From contig JACQMZ010000069.1 of NCBI GenBank assembly GCA_016203345.1, positions 1 to 16,781 on the forward strand: a stretch of DNA of 16,781 nt. The letters are read 5' to 3'. The stretch comes from Candidatus Woesearchaeota archaeon (lineage in GTDB: Archaea; Nanobdellota; Nanobdellia; Woesearchaeales; ARS49). The notes under the pieces were generated by a model, which was not told the DNA's origin, did not search any database, and saw only the letters and a list, made by a program, of their open reading frames with translations. Every line of letters starts with the position of its first letter. Position 1 is the stretch's first letter. This document shows positions 6,096-11,510 of the stretch, in pieces. A program made the translations under genes and the position numbers.

Positions 6096-6116
6096 GCCGC
6101 GATGATCACTGTGCAG

Positions 6117-6126
6117 CTTTTTAAAG
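6117..6126 (-). promoter_or_regulatory. TATA box of hypothetical gene 5709-6095
   Basis: Minus-strand CTTTAAAAAG inside a partial palindrome, centred 26 nt before ATG 6095. Confidence 0.6.
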
Positions 6127-6139
6127 CTGTTGTGTGGAG

Positions 6140-6185
6140 AATTTTCCGAGTCCGCTCGCCTATTGCTCGCTCACTCAGGAAAATT
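6140..6185. repeat. Intergenic hairpin repeat, class 1 (copy D)
   Basis: AATTTTCC (6140-6147)/GGAAAATT (6178-6185); the 30-nt loop begins GAGTCCGC and ends GCTCACTCA, sharing GAGT...GCTCACTC with copies C and F and allowing GAGT/ACTC to extend the stem. Confidence 0.75.
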
Positions 6186-6188
6186 TAC

Positions 6189-6231
6189 ACATCGAATGAA
6201 GTGGGCAATCACTACGGGAGCATTGTGATGT
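6189..6231. repeat. Hairpin between copies D and E
   Basis: ACATC-G-AATG (6189-6198) can pair with CATT-GT-GATGT (6221-6231), with AGTG/CACT inside. It fills the gap between two repeat copies, making a three-hairpin cluster. Confidence 0.5.
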
Positions 6232-6276
6232 GAATTTTGCTGAATGAGCGCCCGCAGGCGCGAATTCGCAAAATTC
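6232..6276. repeat. Intergenic hairpin repeat, class 2 (copy E)
   Basis: GAATTTTGC (6232-6240)/GCAAAATTC (6268-6276), bulged T6241, GAAT/ATTC, GA/GA internal loop, GCGCC/GGCGC, loop CGCA. Same plan as copy B (4605-4652) with compensating changes in both inner helices. Confidence 0.85.
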
Positions 6277-6340
6277 GTGTTCTCGAAAAACCTTGCGGCA
6301 AGCGAACGGAGACAGAAGCTAAACACGTACACGAAATAAC

Positions 6341-6353
6341 AACCATTAAATAC
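6341..6353 (+). promoter_or_regulatory. Promoter of second small Cys-protein gene
   Basis: AACCATTAAATAC is identical to the promoter segment at 9351-9363 before the paralogous gene. TATA centre is about 27 nt before ATG 6376. Confidence 0.65.
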
Positions 6354-6375
6354 TACAAGGGGCATTGCGTACCAT

Positions 6376-6681
6376 ATGGAAAGAGGGGTACTGGCAGTAG
6401 TCATTCTTGTTGCAGTTGTTGGCACTGGGTTGTTGCTTTCTGATGCAAACACAGGACTTGTGCCTGCAGACCAGCCAGTCACCGGATCACCTGTCGTGAA
6501 AGAATGCGCGCTTCTTGATCCAGAATACCGAAACTGCGCCACACCAAACGGCGGATGCGATCCCGGATACCCGCTCTTCAAGCAATACTCCTTCAATGTC
6601 GAGGGAATACCCACGTGCTGTTGCGTGCCGCACGGATCAAATTATAAAGGATATCGAAGGGGAGATTCTTTGTACAGATAA
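6376..6681 (+). CDS. Small membrane-anchored six-cysteine protein (101 aa)
   Basis: Paralogue of the protein at 9384. Residues 4-22 (GVLAVVILVAVVGTGLLL) form one hydrophobic helix, so the rest should be outside the cell, either anchored or released. Six cysteines follow: C44-x9-C54-x6-C61-x19-C81C82C83, with V-P after the triplet (IPTCCCVPHG). This is nearly the same spacing as in the 9384 protein and suggests three disulfides or a metal site. The 20-residue tail after CCC is basic and Tyr-rich and is missing from the paralogue. The TATA box at leaderless distance supports ATG 6376. No known family is recognised; toxin-like, adhesive or structural surface peptides all remain possible. Confidence 0.75.
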   Translation: MERGVLAVVILVAVVGTGLLLSDANTGLVPADQPVTGSPVVKECALLDPEYRNCATPNGGCDPGYPLFKQYSFNVEGIPTCCCVPHGSNYKGYRRGDSLYR

Positions 6682-6692
6682 TAAGTTGTGCG

Positions 6693-7163
6693 TTATGGAT
6701 GTTCTGTAATGACTGAATCAAACAGTTCGTGCGCCTGATCAAGAAATTCAGGTGACAAGCCTGACTGATTTGCGAGCACAAAGACTGGCCGAGACTGCGC
6801 TACTTTCAGAGTCTCTAACAAGTGCGCAACGTCATCACCACTGTGTTGTTGAAGTAGTGAAAGAAGATCATCCACAACCACAAACGCACCTGGCGCCCGT
6901 TCTGCAACCATCGCTACCTCGCTCAATATGTCAGTGTACACGCCATTCAGTTCTGCATGCAGAGGAGTACCCAGTCTCTTACTGCAACAGTCGACAAAAA
7001 ACAGACGTTCAACATTCGAGTGCGGTGCAAGCATTGACTGCAGGTGCGGACTTGGCACACTTGCGCACACAACTACGCCTTTGCGTGGCAACGAAGACAA
7101 AAGCGCAACTACAACTTCTACGGGATTTTTATCATGAAGAACCAATTGCACACCAGCGTTCAT
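6693..7163 (-). CDS. RecA/RAD55-like protein lacking a P-loop (156 aa)
   Basis: The strand pattern looks like a RecA/KaiC-type core: GVQLVLHDKN, then PRKGVVVCAS where a Walker A loop would sit but no GxxxxGK[ST] is present, then ERLFFVDCCS, and APGAFVVVDDLLSLL as a Walker-B-like strand, followed by RPVFVLANQSGLS. This matches P-loop-less relatives of archaeal RAD55/KaiC ATPases that probably act as inactive or regulatory subunits (family assignment is inference). ATG 7163 is preferred over GTG 7184 because the minus-strand TATA box (7184-7191) would overlap the longer start and sits about 25 nt from 7163. It is divergent from the large TIM-barrel gene at 7259 and convergent with the small gene at 6376, with only 11 nt between the stops. 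Confidence 0.55.
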   Translation of the reverse strand: MNAGVQLVLHDKNPVEVVVALLSSLPRKGVVVCASVPSPHLQSMLAPHSNVERLFFVDCCSKRLGTPLHAELNGVYTDILSEVAMVAERAPGAFVVVDDLLSLLQQHSGDDVAHLLETLKVAQSRPVFVLANQSGLSPEFLDQAHELFDSVITEHP

Positions 7164-7183
7164 AACTGTCTCAACGTCATTCA

Positions 7184-7191
7184 CCTATAAG
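7184..7191 (-). promoter_or_regulatory. TATA box of RAD55-like gene
   Basis: Minus-strand CTTATAGG, about 25 nt before ATG 7163. Confidence 0.55.
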
Positions 7192-7227
7192 AATTTTCCG
7201 AACGATATGACTTCATTGTCAGCAAAT

Positions 7228-7236
7228 CTTTTATAC
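7228..7236 (+). promoter_or_regulatory. TATA box of large TIM-barrel gene
   Basis: CTTTTATAC centred 27 nt before ATG 7259 and only 18 nt before ATG 7250, favouring the second ATG as a leaderless start. Confidence 0.6.
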
Positions 7237-7258
7237 ACAAAACACCTGTATGACGCAT

Positions 7259-9310
7259 ATGCCCAGCTATACTCCCAGTTATCCTGCGATGGACAAGCAA
7301 GCGCACGAACGCATCGAAGTCCAACCCATCACGGAAAAGCCAGACATAGAAAAGCCAATCTTTCCCATGTCAGAAATCGGACAAACATTTCCAGAACAAG
7401 ACCCCACCGGACGATTCAAAAACGTCATTCAAACAGCACAAGCCGCGATTCGCGCAGGCGCAGGCACGCTCCAACTCATCATGATGACACCGCCAGAATC
7501 CGCCATTGGCGGCAGGTTCAAAGCATACGGCGCAGAAGTCAGAGAAGCGCTCAAGTCTGTCGCGAAAGCAAGCGAAGTCAAACTCCGCGGCATAGAAATG
7601 CCAACGTCCATGAACAACTTGTCAGGGTGGGATATGCAACGCAACAGGTTCAGCGAAGAAGTCCGCAAACGCTACATGGACGAAATCCGCGACGGCATAC
7701 GATTCGCGGCAGAAGTCATGGACGGCGGAGGCATCGACATGGTATCGTGGGAATACCAGCGGGGAATCAATGACGCCAAATGGAACCAGAAAAAAGAAAT
7801 AACATTGCCGTCAGGCAAGAAAGTGACATCCTCCTTATTTTCTGCGCCTGGCGAAATCGAAATCGTACAAGTCGTGGACACCACTACCGGACAAGTGTCG
7901 CAATACAGAAGAGCAGAAGTCATGTTTCTGCCAAAAAAGCCAGGCACAGACGAAGAACTCCCATTTAAGAGTGATGGCACGCCGAATTTGCAAGAGTGGA
8001 CATGGAGGGATTTTGAGAAACTCGCAGAGCTCAAAATCGATCCAGACACGGGAAAAGTCTATGGAAAGGACAATGCTGAAAAACTCTACGTGCAAGAACA
8101 AATAAGCGCCCAGAAAAAAGCGTATCTTGGCCAACAAAGCCAATACTTGAGATACTATGAGCAAGCAGAGAAACAGATGAAGGCACTGCAAGATCAGCTC
8201 ACAGGAGGTGTGGATCCAAGAACTAAAGAGCCCTTTTCTGACAAAGACAAGCAAGAGTTGAAAACACTCATCGATCGCGAAAAAACAGAAATCCAGCGCT
8301 GGAAAGAAGCCGCAGAAGGCAACGCTCAACAAGCCAAAGAGCTCGAGGAACGCGCGCGACGCATGGTGCCAGTCAAAGACTACGCCCTCAAGCGCAGCAT
8401 GAATTCTTACGCCGAAGCAGGAGTCTGGGCGCACCAAGAAAGCGTAGTCAAAGGACAACTATTGCCGCACCCTATCCACGTCGGACCAGAACTCGGCTGG
8501 CCGCAATATTACGGATCACACCCAGACGAGTGGGTCGAACTCATCCGCGGCGCCCGCGGCAGAATGAAAGAATTACTCACCAAACCCTTCAGAACAGACT
8601 GGGACGGGAAAACACTTCTTGACATCAACGGCGAACCACTCAAGGACGACAAAGGAAAGGAAGTCAAACGCGCCAAATGGACACAAGAAGAATTCGACAA
8701 ACTTCCCACTGAAATCCAACTCAAAGCAGACAATCCGTACTTCGTACCAGGACTGTCTGACGACCAAGCGGCAGAACATGCCCAGAAGCACATCAAGGGA
8801 ATGTTCGACACGTCCCATATGGGCATGTTCCTGCAAAACTTCCGCCCAGACCTCCCCTGGGAGAAACGCGTAGAAGAATTCAACAAATGGTATTTGCAAC
8901 AAATAGACAAAATCGCCGAAATCAACAAAAAAGAAGACATCATCGGCGGCATCCAAGCAGTCGACACGCAAACAGGAGCACACTCGCACCTCCCCCCAGG
9001 ACAAGGCGTACTCCCAGTCGTCACCGCAGTACAAAGACTCAAGGAAAAAGGCAACCTCAAAGGATACATTGTTTCCGAAGGACATGAAGAAGAAAAGTTC
9101 GGCGAAGGCAGAATCCTCCTCAAAGCATGGGAAGCATTTGGCGCCCACCTCAACCGCGACTACTTCCCAGCCGGCGGGCCAGCACCACTCCAGTGGAGCA
9201 GAGGATTCTCCAACAACTACTTCGGACGCACATACTCACCGCTCTTCATGTTCGGCTCTTATTCTCCTTCGAATGAGTTCAAACTGTGGTCGGAAATACC
9301 CCTCGAGTGA
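7259..9310 (+). CDS. Xylose-isomerase-like TIM-barrel protein with large insertion (683 aa)
   Basis: The ends fit the sugar-isomerase/AP-endonuclease-2 type TIM barrel: an opening segment with AGAGTLQLIMM, a strand ending DMVSWEY (E165), a late PHPIHVGPELGWP, then FDTSHMGMF (D517, H520), HSHLPPGQG (H575, H577) and SEGHEEE (H609, E610), the kind of Glu/Asp/His set that binds divalent metal in this fold. Between roughly residues 185 and 395 is an insertion with a beta-rich part and a long Gln/Lys/Glu coiled coil (QYLRYYEQAEKQMKAL onwards), making the protein more than twice the usual ~280 residues. No signal peptide; a Pro-rich N-terminus precedes the barrel. DNA repair (AP endonuclease) or sugar isomerisation cannot be told apart. 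Start 7250 is the alternative. The stop lies inside hairpin F. Confidence 0.68.
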   Translation: MPSYTPSYPAMDKQAHERIEVQPITEKPDIEKPIFPMSEIGQTFPEQDPTGRFKNVIQTAQAAIRAGAGTLQLIMMTPPESAIGGRFKAYGAEVREALKSVAKASEVKLRGIEMPTSMNNLSGWDMQRNRFSEEVRKRYMDEIRDGIRFAAEVMDGGGIDMVSWEYQRGINDAKWNQKKEITLPSGKKVTSSLFSAPGEIEIVQVVDTTTGQVSQYRRAEVMFLPKKPGTDEELPFKSDGTPNLQEWTWRDFEKLAELKIDPDTGKVYGKDNAEKLYVQEQISAQKKAYLGQQSQYLRYYEQAEKQMKALQDQLTGGVDPRTKEPFSDKDKQELKTLIDREKTEIQRWKEAAEGNAQQAKELEERARRMVPVKDYALKRSMNSYAEAGVWAHQESVVKGQLLPHPIHVGPELGWPQYYGSHPDEWVELIRGARGRMKELLTKPFRTDWDGKTLLDINGEPLKDDKGKEVKRAKWTQEEFDKLPTEIQLKADNPYFVPGLSDDQAAEHAQKHIKGMFDTSHMGMFLQNFRPDLPWEKRVEEFNKWYLQQIDKIAEINKKEDIIGGIQAVDTQTGAHSHLPPGQGVLPVVTAVQRLKEKGNLKGYIVSEGHEEEKFGEGRILLKAWEAFGAHLNRDYFPAGGPAPLQWSRGFSNNYFGRTYSPLFMFGSYSPSNEFKLWSEIPLE

Positions 9311-9345
9311 CGTTCCCGAGTTCGCAGGCTCACTCGGGAACGTCA
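9308..9345. repeat. Intergenic hairpin repeat, class 1 (copy F)
   Basis: TGACGTTCCCGAGT (9308-9321)/ACTCGGGAACGTCA (9332-9345), a perfect 14-bp stem with loop TCGCAGGCTC. It contains the stop codon of the TIM-barrel gene and ends 6 nt before the next promoter. The core GAGTTCGCAGGCTCACTC matches copy C read on the other strand. Confidence 0.85.
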
Positions 9346-9350
9346 GGGGA

Positions 9351-9363
9351 AACCATTAAATAC
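9351..9363 (+). promoter_or_regulatory. Promoter of third small Cys-protein gene
   Basis: AACCATTAAATAC, identical to 6341-6353; TATA centre 26 nt before ATG 9384. Confidence 0.65.
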
Positions 9364-9383
9364 GTGAACACTACGGTGTACCC

Positions 9384-9638
9384 ATGCGAATGGTGATTAG
9401 TCTTTTTGTGATGGTGGCATTAGTAGGTGTTGTTGGGCTGGTGATTAATTCTACAGACACGTCAACAACAGCGCAGATAACAAGGCCGCACAGTCCTAGT
9501 TGTGCATGGCTCCATCCAGACGCTCCACCATGCGAGTTTGCAGAATACGGCTGTCCGGGAGAAGAAGGCCAGTACAAAGCCAAAACGTTCATGTTCAGAC
9601 AAGAAACGCCAATATGCTGCTGCATACCGCAGTGGTAA
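9384..9638 (+). CDS. Small membrane-anchored six-cysteine protein (84 aa)
   Basis: Paralogue of the protein at 6376. Residues 4-21 (VISLFVMVALVGVVGLVI) are a single hydrophobic helix; a Thr/Ser-rich spacer follows, then C40-x9-C50-x6-C57-x20-C78C79C80 and a short end IPQW. Only the CCC-x-P ending and the cysteine spacing are well kept between the two proteins; the residues between vary, as expected for small disulfide-rich surface proteins. Start at ATG 9384 is supported by the TATA box at leaderless distance; ATG 9390 is possible. Even the promoter segment is shared with the paralogue. Function unknown. The gene is the last before the AT-rich island. Confidence 0.75.
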   Translation: MRMVISLFVMVALVGVVGLVINSTDTSTTAQITRPHSPSCAWLHPDAPPCEFAEYGCPGEEGQYKAKTFMFRQETPICCCIPQW

Positions 9639-9649
9639 AGAAAACATCA

Positions 9650-9716
9650 GCAGAGGAGAAATCGTGTGGTGTGGGGGATTTAACCTCTGCCAATGATGAA
9701 CGTCAACATGGACGTT
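9650..9716. other. Two hairpins in the 209-nt gap before the metalloprotease
   Basis: GCAGAGG (9650-9656)/CCTCTGC (9684-9690) and AACGTC (9699-9704)/GACGTT (9711-9716). The rest of 9639-9815 is AT-rich with TATA-like GAATATATATT near 9719 and a long T-run at 9788-9797, but no gene is visible. Confidence 0.45.
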
Positions 9717-9815
9717 TGAGAATATATATTGGGAAAGTAGCTTTTAAAGGTAATGGACTAAAGGTTCAGAAACGAGGACTTTGTGCTTTCTTTTTTTAAG
9801 AAATAAGTGTGAGGA

Positions 9816-9825
9816 GGTTTATAAG
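9816..9825 (+). promoter_or_regulatory. TATA box of metalloprotease gene
   Basis: GGTTTATAAG about 27 nt before ATG 9848, indicating a leaderless message. Confidence 0.6.
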
Positions 9826-9847
9826 CAACTCACATTCTCGTTTTCTT

Positions 9848-10612
9848 ATGGTGGTCGTAAGTGAAAGGTCAATAGAACGGTTACTTATAGATGTTGCTCC
9901 TAAAGTGGAAAGATTAACAGGTTGGAAAACTCATCTTGATGCTCTTACAGTAAAGTTGGTGAGAAGAGATCAGGTGTGGGAACATGGAATAAAACCAAAA
10001 TACAATATCTTAGGTATTGACACTGAAGCAAAAACTGAAAAAGGAAAGAAAGATCTTGGAATGATAAAAGTTCTTATGCCCTATGTTCTAGGGGGACTAT
10101 ATGAACCATTGACAGGTACAATGCTTATAGTTCCTGACAATGTAAGATTTGGCACAAACGAAAGTGGTCTTACTGTTACTTTAGGGCATGAGTTAGTTCA
10201 CAGATGCCAATTTACAAATCACCCACGGTGGGCTGAAATGTATCCTACATTGGTAAGAAAAATTACAGGATCCAGCGCTTTTGATGACGATGAACATGAA
10301 GATAAGAGCTACATGAAGTATCTTCAAGCATACATGACTTTAGCGGAAGGAGATGCCTCTCATGTTGAAACACAACTGAAGAAAATGTTTTACCAAGATG
10401 CAAAGAATAAAACAGCTCATGTCTCAAATTTTATTGGCCTCCTTCTGTTTCTTCACAGTCTTGGCAATGCAGAGGATGGGTTCATAAAAAAATTAAAACA
10501 ATATGAACAAGGAGAAAGAATTGTTGGAAGAGTATATGAAACTGAAGGACGAAAGGGAGTCAATGAGTTATACAACTTAGATGCAGGAGGTTTATATCAG
10601 AAATTTGGTTAA
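9848..10612 (+). CDS. Zinc metalloprotease-like protein (zincin, HELVH)
   Basis: A 254-aa protein with a zincin active site: TLGHELVHRCQF gives H114, E115, H118, and AYMTLAEGDASHVE supplies E167 as a probable third zinc ligand, a gluzincin-like layout. HELVHRCQF...HPRW...AEG resembles the HExxHxxQF...W...EG pattern of the uncharacterised F420-associated putative hydrolase family (recalled, not searched). No signal peptide, so it should be cytoplasmic. A strand LTGTMLIVPDNVRF precedes the active site. The upstream reading to 9809 crosses the TATA box, so ATG 9848 is chosen. Codons end mostly in A/T, unlike the C-ending codons of flanking genes, suggesting transfer from another genome. The next gene starts 1 nt after the stop, so they form a two-gene operon. 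Confidence 0.72.
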   Translation: MVVVSERSIERLLIDVAPKVERLTGWKTHLDALTVKLVRRDQVWEHGIKPKYNILGIDTEAKTEKGKKDLGMIKVLMPYVLGGLYEPLTGTMLIVPDNVRFGTNESGLTVTLGHELVHRCQFTNHPRWAEMYPTLVRKITGSSAFDDDEHEDKSYMKYLQAYMTLAEGDASHVETQLKKMFYQDAKNKTAHVSNFIGLLLFLHSLGNAEDGFIKKLKQYEQGERIVGRVYETEGRKGVNELYNLDAGGLYQKFG

Positions 10613-10613
10613 A

Positions 10614-11426
10614 ATGGTTGCAGTTCAAGATGTAAGGGGAAATGGAATAAAAAATGAAGCCAATGCTCACACACAAGTACTTGAAGAAATAGTTAAAAGT
10701 CAACAACAACATAAAACGTTGACAAAAGTAAAGAGCGCCATTGGACAAAGTTATGATTTATTGGAAACGGCAGGAGCCGGATACTTAGCGGGTTATGTTA
10801 TCAGTGGTGGTGATATGGATACGGCAACCCAATTCGCCGAATATGCAACAGTCTTATGGGCAGGTTTTAAGGTTGGAGTTGAATGGCCTCTCATTAAACT
10901 AGCAAGAAAGATTCATGTAAACATCGAAGAAAAAGTCAGTGAAGAGGTAAGAAATGCAGAGCAACTGGAAAGACGAGGACAATTGCATGTATACACGCCA
11001 GAAGAAGGATTAGATTTTACTCATCATAGTTCAAATTATGACAATCAAATTGAAAACAATGTACAGAGCAAATATTGGGGCAATTTTGAAAGTGCAACAA
11101 AACCAGTAAGAAGAACAATTAGAAATGCCATGTATGGCGCTTTTGGCATGTGGTTGGCTTCACTAATAGTTGACACAGAAGTTAATATTATTGACTTTGT
11201 TGGACCCAATCCAATTGAAAAAGGACTTGAACTCACTCATTACTTACTGGAAAACATAACACCGCTTCAACATCATGTTTCTTTAAATGCACATGAACAT
11301 GTAGGAGATTTTAATCAAATGCAGATGGCCTATGTTGGTGCGGTTTGTGGGATAGTAGAAACTGCAAGACAATTTCTAATAGGGAATTATCAAAGACTTC
11401 GTGCCAAGCTGAAAGGAAGGTTGTAA
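10614..11426 (+). CDS. Unknown, possibly membrane-associated protein paired with the metalloprotease
   Basis: 270 aa, no family recognised. The N-terminal 45 residues are polar and helical (QVLEEIVKSQQQHKTL). Moderately hydrophobic segments appear at about 55-90 (AGAGYLAGYVIS..., then ATVLWAGFKVGV), 170-190 (AMYGAFGMWLASLIV) and near the end (MAYVGAVCGIVETA), so it may be a membrane or membrane-associated protein. There is one cysteine. Start ATG 10614 lies one base after the preceding stop; an AGGAGG (10585-10590) is too far for it but could serve TTG 10605 in the same frame. The same AT-rich codon use and the tight spacing imply it arrived and works together with the metalloprotease, possibly as substrate, inhibitor or membrane partner (inference only). 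Confidence 0.62.
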   Translation: MVAVQDVRGNGIKNEANAHTQVLEEIVKSQQQHKTLTKVKSAIGQSYDLLETAGAGYLAGYVISGGDMDTATQFAEYATVLWAGFKVGVEWPLIKLARKIHVNIEEKVSEEVRNAEQLERRGQLHVYTPEEGLDFTHHSSNYDNQIENNVQSKYWGNFESATKPVRRTIRNAMYGAFGMWLASLIVDTEVNIIDFVGPNPIEKGLELTHYLLENITPLQHHVSLNAHEHVGDFNQMQMAYVGAVCGIVETARQFLIGNYQRLRAKLKGRL

Positions 11427-11461
11427 TCACTCTGTCGTTCCCTCTAGTTTTTCCTCAGTAA

Positions 11462-11471
11462 CTTATATATA
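11462..11471 (+). promoter_or_regulatory. TATA box and RBS of S-layer-like gene
   Basis: CTTATATATA predicts transcription start near 11493; GAGGTG (11499-11504) is a ribosome binding site 6 nt before GTG 11511 and decides for that start. Confidence 0.65.
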
Positions 11472-11510
11472 CCCCACGAACACGTAACTGCACAGAAAGA
11501 GGTGCTGAGT

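Noticed and set aside
9692..9720. Box C/D sRNA
   Set aside because: ATGATGA at 9693-9699 looks like a C box, but no CTGA D box follows at a usable distance; the sequence forms a simple hairpin instead.
9500..9799. 99-aa open frame overlapping the third small Cys-protein gene
   Set aside because: It lies in another frame of that gene and runs through hairpins and a T-run without a start signal.
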